A DNA stretch of 64,000 nucleotides, taken from positions 49,874 to 113,873 of the forward strand of contig NZ_BOOF01000039.1 of NCBI RefSeq assembly GCF_016863095.1, in the 5' to 3' direction. The stretch comes from Microbispora siamensis (lineage in GTDB: Bacteria > Actinomycetota > Actinomycetes > Streptosporangiales > Streptosporangiaceae). The translations under genes and the position numbers were made by a program. Shown here piece by piece: positions 43,217-51,503 of the stretch (positions within the stretch are counted from its first letter, which is position 1; each line of letters opens with the position of its first letter). The notes beneath the pieces are model-generated. The model saw only the letters and a list, made by a program, of their open reading frames with translations. It was not told the DNA's origin and made no database searches.

Positions 43217-44791
43217 ATGCACGGCCAGACGGGCGCCTGGCGCGTCCCCGGCTATACGGAGATCCGTGAACTCGGCACGGGGGGCGCCGGGCGGGTGGTG
43301 CTCGCACGGCACGACGCCGACGACGTCCCCGTGGCGATCAAGTACCTGTCCGACGAGATGATGACGGACCTCCACTTCGTCGCCCGTTTCCGGCACGAGG
43401 CCCGCCTGCTCGCCGCCATGGAGCCCAATCCTCACGCGGCGCGCTTCTACGAGTACGTCGAGACCGCGCGCGGCGCCGCCATCGTCATGGAGCTCATCGA
43501 CGGCGTCTCGCTGCGCGCGATGCTCCGCTCCGAGGGCCCGACCGGCCCCGAGGCCGCGCTGACCGTGCTGAAGGGCTCGCTGCTCGGCCTGGCCGCGGCG
43601 CACTCCATCGGCGTCGTCCACCGGGACTACAAGCCCGAGAACGTCATGGTCGAGGCCGACGGCACCAGCAAGCTCGTCGACTTCGGCATCGCAGCGCAGT
43701 CCGGCGAGGGGGTCAGGGCGGCGGGGACGCCGCCGTACATGGCCCCGGAGCAGTGGTCGGGCGGCAAGGCCGGACCGGCGAGCGACGTCTACGCCGCCAC
43801 CGTCGTCTTCTTCGAGTGCCTCACCGGCGGCCGCCCGTTCCGGGCGCAGAACATGGCCGCGCTGGCCCGCCAGCACCAGGCCACCCCTCCCCCGATCGAC
43901 GAGGTGCCGCCTCCGCTGCGCGACCTCGTGGAGCGCGGCATGGCCAAGCGGCCGGAGGACCGGTTCGCGTCGGCCGAGGAGTTCCTGCGGGCGCTCGAGG
44001 CCGTCGCCTCCGGCGCGTACGGCCCGGCCTGGGAGGAGCGCGGACGGCGCAGGCTCGCGGCGCTCGCCGGGCTGCTCGTGCCGTTCTTCCCGCTGAAGGA
44101 GAAGGCCCCGGAGACCGGCACCGCGCTGGCCGAGACGAGGCTCGGCGGGCTGCTGAGCCAGACCCGCATGAAGATCGGTCTCACCCTCGCCGGGATGCTC
44201 GTGATCGCGGGCGGAACGGTGGCGCTGGTCCAGACCATGAGCGGCGGCACGACCCTGCAGGCCGGGACGACGATCGAGACGTCGAGCCCGCCCGCGGTCG
44301 ACCCCTCGTCCATCGAGGTCGAGGACGACTCCGGCGGCGACCCCACCGAGGAGCCTGAGGAGGCCACCTCCACCCCGGCGGCCACCAGCCCCAAGCCGGG
44401 CGCGTCCCCGACGCCGGCCGTGCAGCCCACCGTGACCCAGCCGACCCGCAGGCCCAGCCCCTCGCCGAAGCCGAAGCCGACCGCCAAGCCCACGACCAGA
44501 CCCACGGCCAAACCCACCACCAAGCCCACGCCGAAGCCGTCGCCCAAGCCCGTTCCCTCGGACGAGCCCACGGTCACGGTGGACCCGCCCGGCAACCCGC
44601 AGACGACCAGGCAGCCCAAGCCCACGCCGACTTCCAATCCGCCCACGACGCAGCCCTCCACCCAGCCCTCGCCACAGCCTTCGACGCAGCCCTCGACCGA
44701 GCCCTCGCCCGACAACCCGCCCACGCTGACGCTCTCACCCGGCGCCGGCCTGGTGACGACCGGCCTCGTTCCCGCCACACTGGCCATGTGA
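43217..44791 (+). CDS. Transmembrane Ser/Thr protein kinase
   Basis: A 524-residue Hanks-type kinase. Gly loop ELGTGGAGRVVLA, Lys42 (VAIKYL), catalytic HRD at 135-137 with Lys139 (HRDYKPEN), DFG at 155-157 and YMAPEQW are all intact, so it should be active. A membrane helix (about 318-341) leads to an extracellular Pro/Thr/Lys-rich stalk of about 180 residues with no sensor domain such as PASTA. I used ATG 43217 (GAGGAG ten bases upstream); ATG 43199 is in frame. The last bases overlap the pseudokinase start (GTGA). Confidence 0.92.
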   Translation: MHGQTGAWRVPGYTEIRELGTGGAGRVVLARHDADDVPVAIKYLSDEMMTDLHFVARFRHEARLLAAMEPNPHAARFYEYVETARGAAIVMELIDGVSLRAMLRSEGPTGPEAALTVLKGSLLGLAAAHSIGVVHRDYKPENVMVEADGTSKLVDFGIAAQSGEGVRAAGTPPYMAPEQWSGGKAGPASDVYAATVVFFECLTGGRPFRAQNMAALARQHQATPPPIDEVPPPLRDLVERGMAKRPEDRFASAEEFLRALEAVASGAYGPAWEERGRRRLAALAGLLVPFFPLKEKAPETGTALAETRLGGLLSQTRMKIGLTLAGMLVIAGGTVALVQTMSGGTTLQAGTTIETSSPPAVDPSSIEVEDDSGGDPTEEPEEATSTPAATSPKPGASPTPAVQPTVTQPTRRPSPSPKPKPTAKPTTRPTAKPTTKPTPKPSPKPVPSDEPTVTVDPPGNPQTTRQPKPTPTSNPPTTQPSTQPSPQPSTQPSTEPSPDNPPTLTLSPGAGLVTTGLVPATLAM

Positions 44792-46128
44792 GCATGCGAG
44801 AAGGCGTGACGGTCGCGGGGCACCGGCTCACCGGCCGCACCCGGCCCAGCGAGGTCGGCACCTGGGCGGACGCCGTCTCCCCCGACGGGCGGCCGTCCGG
44901 GGTGCTGCGCTTCGATCCCCGGACCGTCGCGACGGCCGAGGCACGTGAACGCCTCGTCGCGGCGGTCGGCACCGACGTGCGTCTCCAGGGAGGCGGCCCG
45001 ATCGGGCTGCTGCCCGTGATCGACCTGGTGGCCGCGCGTGACGAGGTCTGGCTGATCACCTCGCGGGCGACGCCGGCCGTCGCCGACCTGATGGCCGCCG
45101 GCCGCCTGGACCCGGGCGGCGCGGCGACCGTGCTTCTGGAGACCGCGCAGACGCTGCTCGCCGTGCACTCCGCCGGGTCGGCCCACGGCGCGCTGCATGC
45201 CGGAACCGTCGTGATCGGGGAGGACGGCTCGGTGCTGCTGGCCGAGCGCGGCCTGCTGCGGGCGCTGCGGGGCGAGCACGCGTCCGCGGAGCAGGACGTC
45301 GCGGCATGGGTCGCGCTCGCCGGCGCGCTCGCCGCGAACTGCGGTCAGGGGCACGCCGCGGCGGCGCTGCGGCACGCGTCCGCCGCCGCGGCCCATGGGC
45401 TGGCCGCCGCGCGAGACACCCTGCTCGCCGAGCGCGACGCGTTCCCCGGCCTGGGCAGGGAACGACTGGCCCAGGCGGCACACGGCTTCTCCGCGCCCGC
45501 GTCCCCCGAGTTCCCCGCCGGCGCGGCGGCCGGCTCTTCCGGCGGGGAGGCGGTGACCCTGCTCGATCTGCCGGGTGCGGCGGACGGCCCCGGCGACGTG
45601 ATGATGCGGTTCGGGCCGGGTGTGCCCACCGAGACCACCGCGGCGCAGATCTGGCGGGCCGGGCAGACCTCCAACGCCATCACGGCCACCCAGACCGGCG
45701 AGACGGCTCCCCGGCGGCGCCGGAGGCGTACGACGGCGTGGGCGGGGACGCTGCTGCTGGCGATCCTGATCGCGGCGGTGATCCTGTGGCTGCGTCAGAC
45801 GCCGGGCGCGCCGCTCGCGGTGAGCGACGTCGACGTCAAGGCGCCCAAGAAGACGGTGCACTGCGACGGCAAGGCCGACTTCGTCGGCGTCGTCACGACC
45901 AACGGCGAGGCCGGGACGATCCGCTACCTCTGGATCCGCAGCGACGACCGCAAGCCGCTGGAGCAGGAGCAGCGGATCTCCTCGGGAGACACGTCGGTGG
46001 ACCTCCCCCTGCACTGGAAGGTGACCGGATCGGGGTCGTTCAAGGGCACGGCCACGCTCCGGGTCCTGTCCCCCACGTCGTCCGGAAAGCCGATCCAGGA
46101 CAGGGCAAGTTTCACCTACAAATGCTGA
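44788..46128 (+). CDS. Membrane pseudokinase-like protein
   Basis: A 446-residue protein. Residues about 1-250 look like a decayed kinase fold: AHGALHAGTVVIGEDGSVLLAERGLL occupies the place of the HRD and DFG motifs (HGA and AER instead), and no ATP-anchoring lysine motif is seen. A membrane helix (about 323-342) is followed by an immunoglobulin-like extracellular domain with two cysteines (TVHCDGKADFVGVV; FTYKC). GTG 44788 overlaps the kinase stop. It probably partners the upstream kinase as scaffold or sensor; that is inference. Confidence 0.75.
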   Translation: MSMREGVTVAGHRLTGRTRPSEVGTWADAVSPDGRPSGVLRFDPRTVATAEARERLVAAVGTDVRLQGGGPIGLLPVIDLVAARDEVWLITSRATPAVADLMAAGRLDPGGAATVLLETAQTLLAVHSAGSAHGALHAGTVVIGEDGSVLLAERGLLRALRGEHASAEQDVAAWVALAGALAANCGQGHAAAALRHASAAAAHGLAAARDTLLAERDAFPGLGRERLAQAAHGFSAPASPEFPAGAAAGSSGGEAVTLLDLPGAADGPGDVMMRFGPGVPTETTAAQIWRAGQTSNAITATQTGETAPRRRRRRTTAWAGTLLLAILIAAVILWLRQTPGAPLAVSDVDVKAPKKTVHCDGKADFVGVVTTNGEAGTIRYLWIRSDDRKPLEQEQRISSGDTSVDLPLHWKVTGSGSFKGTATLRVLSPTSSGKPIQDRASFTYKC

Positions 46129-46147
46129 TTTCATTAGTGTGGCGCGC

Positions 46148-47179
46148 ATGACGACGACCCCCGCCGGCTGGTATCCGGACCCGTACGGCTCCCCTCTCCT
46201 CCGTTGGTGGGACGGCACCCAGTGGACCGACGCCACCCACGCTCACGGGCAGGAGGCCGGGGCGCCGCCCCAGGCCCCGCAACAGGCCCCACAGCAGGCT
46301 CCTCAGCATGTCCCGCAGCAGGCCCCGCAGCAGGCCCCACAGTGGACGCAGCCGCAGTGGGGGCCTCCGAACCACACGGCACAGCTTCCGATGCCCGAGT
46401 TCGGCGCGCCGCGGCGTACGGCGCCGGTCTGGCCGTGGATCGTGGGCGGCATCGCGGCGGTGGTCGTGCTCGCGCTGGTCATCGGCGGCGCGGTCATCGT
46501 CCTGCGCGATCGCGCCGGCGTGACCGTCGCCCGGCCGGACGCCACCGCGACGGCCCCGCAGCTCGACCAGACCGTGCCGCCCCGGCAGGAACCGCAGCAG
46601 TCCGCCCCGCCGCTGCCCCAGCTCCCCCAGCCGTCCGGTGGCCGCATCCAGGACCCGGCGACCGGCCTGTCGTACGCGTACCCGGGCGACAAGTGGCAGG
46701 TGCCGGAGTCGAAGGACGTCAACAACCCCGCCGACCCGACGAGTCCGCTGTGGACGAGCGGCTGCCAGGCGACGTCCCAGGCGAACTACGACGGCAGGGG
46801 CAACGACTGGGTCGGCAGCGTCTACACGGCCGAGGTGCCCCAGATCTTCCCCTACAGCGGCGCCCAGGGCCTCGGGCGGCTCGCTCAAGGGCTGCTGCTC
46901 ACCTACGACCAGGGCTGGTACGGCATCCAGCACGATCGCAAGATCCTGCGCAACGAGGCGCTGACCGTGAGCGGCAAGCAGGGCTGGGTCCTCGAGTTCG
47001 AGATGGACTTCACCAAGGTCGCCGAGGCCAACAACCTGAAGTGGAAGAAGGAGAAGGGCGCGATCATCCTGGTGGACCGCGGTCAGAACGCCCGTCCCGC
47101 GATGCTGTACGTCTCGGTGCCGGACAACCTGGACCAGTCGGTCATCAAGCGCGTCGAGGACTCGCTCCAATCTCAGTGA
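46148..47179 (+). CDS. DUF2510 membrane protein
   Basis: A 343-residue protein. The N-terminal DUF2510 module (GWYPDPYGSPLLRWWDGTQWTDATH) is followed by a Gln/Ala/Pro-rich repeat tract, a membrane helix (about 96-120) and an extracellular domain of about 190 residues with conserved-looking aromatic segments (GLSYAYPGDKWQVP; GWYGIQHDRKIL), ending in a helical IKRVEDSLQSQ tail. ATG 46148 gives the normal family N-terminus. TAGTGT (46135-46140) sits just upstream with no ribosome site, so the mRNA may be leaderless. It follows the pseudokinase by 19 bases. Confidence 0.85.
   Translation: MTTTPAGWYPDPYGSPLLRWWDGTQWTDATHAHGQEAGAPPQAPQQAPQQAPQHVPQQAPQQAPQWTQPQWGPPNHTAQLPMPEFGAPRRTAPVWPWIVGGIAAVVVLALVIGGAVIVLRDRAGVTVARPDATATAPQLDQTVPPRQEPQQSAPPLPQLPQPSGGRIQDPATGLSYAYPGDKWQVPESKDVNNPADPTSPLWTSGCQATSQANYDGRGNDWVGSVYTAEVPQIFPYSGAQGLGRLAQGLLLTYDQGWYGIQHDRKILRNEALTVSGKQGWVLEFEMDFTKVAEANNLKWKKEKGAIILVDRGQNARPAMLYVSVPDNLDQSVIKRVEDSLQSQ
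46270..46345 (+). repeat. CAGGCCCCnCAG repeats encoding QAPQ units
   Basis: About six 12-base units encode repeated QAPQ segments between the DUF2510 module and the membrane helix. Low complexity; prone to slippage. Confidence 0.75.
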
Positions 47180-47213
47180 CGTCCGCATTACCCTTCAGCA
47201 TTACTCTTGAGCC

Positions 47214-47810
47214 ATGACTGACCCGCTGGTCTGGATCGACTGTGAGATGACCGGGCTCGACCTCGGCCGTGACGCGCTGATCGAGGTGGCCTGTATCGTC
47301 ACCGACAGCGAGCTGAACCAGCTGGATGAGGGCGTGGACGTCGTCATCAAGCCCCCCGCCGAGACGCTGGAGCAGATGTCCGAGGTCGTGCGCGAGATGC
47401 ACACGACCTCCGGACTGCTGCGGGCGCTCGCGACGGGGGTGACCCTTGCGGAGGCCGAGGCCGTCGTGCTCGACTACATCCGCTCGCACGTGCCCGAGGC
47501 CAAGAAGGCGCCGCTGTGCGGCAACTCCATCGCGACCGACCGCGCGTTCATCGCCCGGGACATGCCGCTGGTGGACGCGTTCCTGCACTACCGGATGGTC
47601 GACGTCTCGTCGATTAAGGAACTGGCCCGCCGCTGGTATCCCCGGGTCTACTTCGCCTCGCCGGAGAAGCAGGGCGGGCACCGCGCCCTGGCCGACATCA
47701 CCGAGAGCATCCGGGAGCTGCGCTACTACCGGGCCGCGGTCTTCGTGCCACAGCCCGGCCCCGACTCCGCCACCGCCCGCGAGGTCGCGGAGACCGTCTC
47801 CGGGTCCTGA
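47214..47810 (+). CDS. orn: Oligoribonuclease
   Basis: A 198-residue DEDDh 3'-5' exonuclease that degrades di- to pentaribonucleotides, finishing mRNA and cyclic-dinucleotide turnover. Exo [11 protein letters not shown] carries Asp9 and Glu11, Exo II is [18 protein letters not shown], and Exo III is [16 protein letters not shown] with the catalytic His and Asp. Length is normal with a short C-terminal extension. ATG 47214 follows the DUF2510 gene by 34 bases. tRNA-His follows downstream. Confidence 0.97.
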   Translation: MTDPLVWIDCEMTGLDLGRDALIEVACIVTDSELNQLDEGVDVVIKPPAETLEQMSEVVREMHTTSGLLRALATGVTLAEAEAVVLDYIRSHVPEAKKAPLCGNSIATDRAFIARDMPLVDAFLHYRMVDVSSIKELARRWYPRVYFASPEKQGGHRALADITESIRELRYYRAAVFVPQPGPDSATAREVAETVSGS

Positions 47811-47901
47811 CGCCCTGACGCGGAGGGCGAGCGGTATTGAGGGCGCGGAGGACTCCGAAATACCGCTACACTTTCTTCGTACGCCTCGCACGGCGGACAT
47901 G

Positions 47902-47977
47902 GTGGGTGTAGCTCAGCTGGCAGAGCGCCAGGTTGTGGTCCTGGATGTCGTGGGTTCAAGTCCCATCACTCACCCCA
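47902..47977 (+). tRNA. tRNA-His (anticodon GTG)
   Basis: A full cloverleaf can be folded: acceptor GTGGGTG/CACTCAC with one G-U pair, D stem GCTC/GAGC, anticodon stem CCAGG/CCTGG with loop TTGTGGT (GTG at 47935-47937), variable ATGTC, T stem GTGGG/CCCAT with loop TTCAAGT. Discriminator C is at 47974 and an encoded CCA at 47975-47977. The base before position 1 is G (47901), matching the extra G-1 typical of tRNA-His. A strong terminator follows. No integrase or repeated 3' end is present nearby. Confidence 0.96.
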
Positions 47978-47980
47978 ATG

Positions 47981-48019
47981 GCGAACGGCCGGTCCCGACG
48001 GACCGGCCGTTCGCTTTTT
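47981..48019 (+). terminator. Strong intrinsic terminator after tRNA-His
   Basis: A perfect 15-bp stem, 47981-47995 with 48000-48014 around a 4-base loop (arms start GCGAACGG and end CCGTTCGC), is followed by TTTTT (48015-48019). It is the only canonical hairpin with a full T run in the window. Confidence 0.95.
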
Positions 48020-48040
48020 CATCGTCAGCTATCACCCGCG

Positions 48041-48059
48041 TATATACCCTCGGTGTATA
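48041..48059. promoter_or_regulatory. Probable PadR operator
   Basis: TATATACC-CTC-GGTGTATA is a near-perfect inverted repeat (one mismatch) 11 bases before the padR-type ATG at 48070. Its right half doubles as a GTATAG -10-like element, so binding would block transcription of the whole operon. Confidence 0.6.
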
Positions 48060-48069
48060 GACTGCGGGC

Positions 48070-48594
48070 ATGACCGTTCCCCTCGCGTTGCTCGGCCTGC
48101 TCGAACGGGAGCCGAGCCACGGATACGACCTGAAACGCGACTACGACACCTTCTTCGGCCGGGGCAGGCCACTGCCGTTCGGGCAGGTGTACTCCACGCT
48201 CGGCCGCCTGGCCAGGGACGGCAAGGTCACCGGGCAGAGCGAACCGGGCGACGGGCCGGACCGCAAGCGCTACGCCATCACCCCCCTGGGCAGGCAGGAG
48301 GTCGCCACGTGGCTGGCCGAGCCGGTCGCGGCCGAGCCGTACCTGCAGACGGTGCTGTTCACCAAGGTCGTGCTGGCGCTGATGCTGGGCCGGGACGCGG
48401 CCGGCTACCTGGACGCGCAGCGCGCCACGCACATGCGGCGCATGCGGGAACTGACGGAGGTCAAGCGCGGCGGCTCCCTGACCGACGCCCTGCTGGCCGA
48501 CCACGCCATGTTCCACCTGGAGGCGGACCTGCGATGGATCGACGTCACCCAGGCCCGGCTGGGGGCCCTGGCCGAGACGGTGCGGGCGTCGTGA
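48070..48594 (+). CDS. PadR-family transcriptional regulator
   Basis: A 174-residue repressor-type protein. The PadR winged helix occupies about 1-85 (LALLGLLEREPSHGYDLKRDY; LPFGQVYSTLGRLARDGKV; YAITPLGRQEVATWL), followed by a C-terminal dimerisation helix region (about 95-174). It is the first gene of the operon padR-ABC ATPase-permease-acylase. The ABC gene start GTG overlaps its TGA. PadR proteins next to ABC transporters usually respond to the transported toxic compound. Confidence 0.95.
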   Translation: MTVPLALLGLLEREPSHGYDLKRDYDTFFGRGRPLPFGQVYSTLGRLARDGKVTGQSEPGDGPDRKRYAITPLGRQEVATWLAEPVAAEPYLQTVLFTKVVLALMLGRDAAGYLDAQRATHMRRMRELTEVKRGGSLTDALLADHAMFHLEADLRWIDVTQARLGALAETVRAS

Positions 48595-49271
48595 TCATCG
48601 AGGCTCGGAAGGTCAGCCGTTCCTACGGCAGCACGCCCGCGCTGCGGGAGGCGGACCTGTCGGTGGCCGCGGGCGAGGTCGTGGCGGTCATGGGTCCCAG
48701 CGGCTCGGGCAAGTCGACGCTGCTGCACTGCCTGGCCGGCATCTTCACGCCGGACAGCGGCGAGGTGTGGTTCGACGGACGCCGCCTGGACACGCTGGAC
48801 GACGGCCGCCGCAGCGAACTGCGGCGCACCGCCTTCGGCTTCGTCTTCCAGTTCGGCCAGCTCGTGCCGGAGCTGACCGTCACCGACAACGTGATGCTGC
48901 CGCTGCTGCTGGGCCGCACCAGGAGAAAGCACGCCGAGCGGCGGGCGGCCGAATGGCTGGAGCGGCTGGAGCTGGCCGACCTGGGCGGCCGGCGCACCGG
49001 GGAGCTGTCCGGCGGGCAGGCGCAGCGCGTTGCGATCGCCAGAGCGCTGGTCACCCGGCCTCGGGTGGTCTTCGCCGACGAGCCGACCGGCGCGCTGGAC
49101 ACGCTCACCGGCGAGCACGTGATGAACCTGCTGGTGGGCCTGGCCCGTGAGGAGGGCGCCACCGTGATCGTGGTGACCCACGACGCCCGCGTGGCCGCCT
49201 GCGCCGACCGGGAGGTCGTGGTGCGCGACGGCCGTGTCTCCGACCCGTACACGACCGGGGCCGTCCGATGA
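48591..49271 (+). CDS. ABC transporter ATPase (MacB/LolD type)
   Basis: A 226-residue ATP-binding subunit with Walker A GPSGSGKST (35-43), Q-loop VFQFGQLVPELTV, signature LSGGQAQRVAIARAL, Walker B RVVFADEPTGALD and H-loop VVTHDARVA. The sequence type is that of ATPases that drive FtsX-like permeases (lipoprotein release, peptide or antibiotic efflux). GTG 48591 overlaps the padR stop and its TGA overlaps the permease ATG, giving tight coupling. Confidence 0.96.
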   Translation: MIIEARKVSRSYGSTPALREADLSVAAGEVVAVMGPSGSGKSTLLHCLAGIFTPDSGEVWFDGRRLDTLDDGRRSELRRTAFGFVFQFGQLVPELTVTDNVMLPLLLGRTRRKHAERRAAEWLERLELADLGGRRTGELSGGQAQRVAIARALVTRPRVVFADEPTGALDTLTGEHVMNLLVGLAREEGATVIVVTHDARVAACADREVVVRDGRVSDPYTTGAVR

Positions 49272-51496
49272 TCCGGCTGGGCCTGCGGCTGTCGCTGAGC
49301 AGCGGCAGGGAGGCGGCGGCCAGGCTGGCGCTGATCGTCGCCGGCGTGGCGGCGGGCGTCGCCGTGCTGCTGGCCACGCTGTCGCTGTTCAACGCCTTCC
49401 TGGCCACCGACGGCCGTGCCTGCTGGGAGTGCACGAACGGCTCGGCGCCCAGCGGCTGGGCCCTCGACGCGACGGCCGACGGCGCGCTGTGGAACTATCA
49501 CGAGGACTTCTACGGGGGCCGGACGATCAAGAGGCTGGACGCCGCCGCGCTCGGCGCGCGGGCACCGGTCATCCCCGGCCTGTCCCGCATGCCCGGCCCG
49601 GGGCAGTATTACGCCTCGCCCGCGCTGGCCGCGCTGCTGGACTCGGCACCCCCTGAGGAACTGGCCGCCCGCTTCCCCGGCACCCGCGCCGGCCTGATCG
49701 GCGACGCGGCGCTGTCCGGGCCCGACGAGCTGGTCGTCGTGGTGGGACGGACGCCGGACCAGGTCGCCGCCATGCCCGGGGCCAGGCAGGTCGACACGGT
49801 TTCCACCATGCCCGCGGTCGACGAGAGCGCGGACGTCTACCGGTTCGGCTTCGGCCTCGCCGCCGTCGGGCTGATCGTCCCGCTGCTGGTGCTCGTGGGC
49901 ACCGCCACCCGGCTGGCCGCGGCCCGCCGCGAGACCCGCTTCGCCGCGATCCGCCTGGTCGGCGCCACCACGCGGCAGGTCAACGTGCTCGCGGCGGTGG
50001 ACGCCGCGCTGGGCGCGCTGACCGGCACACTGGCCGGTTTCGCGATCTTCCAGCTCGTACGGCCTGCCGTGACCGGGGTGCGGATCACCGGTGCCCGGTT
50101 CTTCCCCGAACTGGTCGCCCCGCACCTCTGGCAGTACGCGGCCGTGCTCGGCGGCGTGCCGGTGGTGGCCGCCTGCGCCGCCCTGTGGTCGCTGCGCCGG
50201 GTGCGGATCTCGCCGCTCGGCGTGGCGAGGAAGACCGCCGCGTCCCCGCCGCGAGCGTGGCGGGTGATCCCGCTGCTGGCGGGTCTGGGGATGTTCTTGG
50301 GCCCGGTGTACCGCAACGGCAAGCCCGACGACCTGCTGGCCGTCGCCGCGCTCGCGCTGGTCATGGTCGGGCTGATGCTGGCCGGACCCTGGCTGACCAT
50401 GGTCGCCGCACGCCTGGCCGCCCGGCTGACCCGGGGCGGGGCGACGCTGCTGGCCGCGCGGCGCCTGGCCGCCGATCCGAAGACCGCCTTCAGGTCGGTG
50501 AGCGGGCTGGTGCTGGCGGTGTTCATCGGGACGACGATCGCGGCCCTCGTGCCGACGGTGGTCGCCGGGCAGCAGAAGGTGGCCGGGGGCACGCTCAACG
50601 ACGTCCTGGGCGCCAGGTTCTCCCGGCCTGGCGTCTCCGGCCTGTCACCCCGGGCGGGGACCGAGCTGCTCGCCCGGCTGCGCGCCCGACCGGGCGTGGA
50701 CGTGCTGCCGATCTACGCCAGAGCGGACATGGAAGTCGTCCCCCCGCGGCCCGACGGCCCGCCGCCCGCGCCGTACGTCGTCGAGTGCGCCGATCTGGCC
50801 CGCTTCCCCGTGCTCGGCCGCTGCCCTGTGAACATCGACGGCAGGGGCGCCCGGGCCGTGGCGGGCAACTTCGCCCGCATCGTCGGCGCCGACAACCCCC
50901 TCACCGTCGACAGACTCCTTCCACTGGCGGGCCCGGCCAGCCCGCCCGCCTCCGCCGACGGGCTCGACCTGGCGGCCGTCATGATCACCACACGCGATCC
51001 CGCGACGTTGGAGCGGCTGCGCACCCTGCTGGCCGGCTACACCGTCGAAGCGCCGATGACCTTCGCCGAGGTCGCCCAGGTCAGGGCGGACCTGTACACC
51101 CGGGCGGAGAACGTCGCGCTGGCCATGGTCGGGCTCACCCTGGTCGCCGGCGCCTGCGGCCTCGTGGTGGCGGCCGGCGGCGGGCTGGTGGAGCGCAGGC
51201 AGCCGTTCACCCTGCTGCGGCTGGCGGGCACGCCCACGCGCACCCTGGCCGCGGTGGTGCTGCTGGAGTCGGCGCTGCCGCTCGTGCTGGCCGCCGCGCT
51301 CGCCGCCGGCGCCGGCTTCGGTGTGGCCGAGCCGCTCATCGACGCCCTCGCGATGAAGAGCGCGTCGTTCGCGATGCCGGGACCCGTCTACTTCGCCTCC
51401 CTCGGCGGCGGCCTGGCCGCCTCCCTCCTGGTGATCCTCACGACGCTGCCGCTGCTGCGGCGCATGACCACGCCCGACAACGCGCGTTTCGAATAG
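49268..51496 (+). CDS. FtsX-like ABC transporter permease
   Basis: A 742-residue permease with an N-terminal helix (about 20-42), a large extracellular domain containing a Cys-x2-Cys (CWEC), then two sets of FtsX-type helices (about 195-310 and 620-735; RFAAIRLVGATTRQVNVLAAVDAALG and FTLLRLAGTPTRTLAAVVLLESALP are the characteristic cytoplasmic loops). It has ten or so helices in all. Such proteins act mechanically on periplasmic or extracellular substrates. It forms the transporter with the ATPase upstream. Confidence 0.92.
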   Translation: MIRLGLRLSLSSGREAAARLALIVAGVAAGVAVLLATLSLFNAFLATDGRACWECTNGSAPSGWALDATADGALWNYHEDFYGGRTIKRLDAAALGARAPVIPGLSRMPGPGQYYASPALAALLDSAPPEELAARFPGTRAGLIGDAALSGPDELVVVVGRTPDQVAAMPGARQVDTVSTMPAVDESADVYRFGFGLAAVGLIVPLLVLVGTATRLAAARRETRFAAIRLVGATTRQVNVLAAVDAALGALTGTLAGFAIFQLVRPAVTGVRITGARFFPELVAPHLWQYAAVLGGVPVVAACAALWSLRRVRISPLGVARKTAASPPRAWRVIPLLAGLGMFLGPVYRNGKPDDLLAVAALALVMVGLMLAGPWLTMVAARLAARLTRGGATLLAARRLAADPKTAFRSVSGLVLAVFIGTTIAALVPTVVAGQQKVAGGTLNDVLGARFSRPGVSGLSPRAGTELLARLRARPGVDVLPIYARADMEVVPPRPDGPPPAPYVVECADLARFPVLGRCPVNIDGRGARAVAGNFARIVGADNPLTVDRLLPLAGPASPPASADGLDLAAVMITTRDPATLERLRTLLAGYTVEAPMTFAEVAQVRADLYTRAENVALAMVGLTLVAGACGLVVAAGGGLVERRQPFTLLRLAGTPTRTLAAVVLLESALPLVLAAALAAGAGFGVAEPLIDALAMKSASFAMPGPVYFASLGGGLAASLLVILTTLPLLRRMTTPDNARFE

Positions 51497-51503
51497 GAGC
51501 CCC

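Noticed and set aside
47902..47977. tRNA-His as an attachment site for an integrated element
   Set aside because: No integrase, no repeated tRNA 3' end and no change in gene content beside it within the window.
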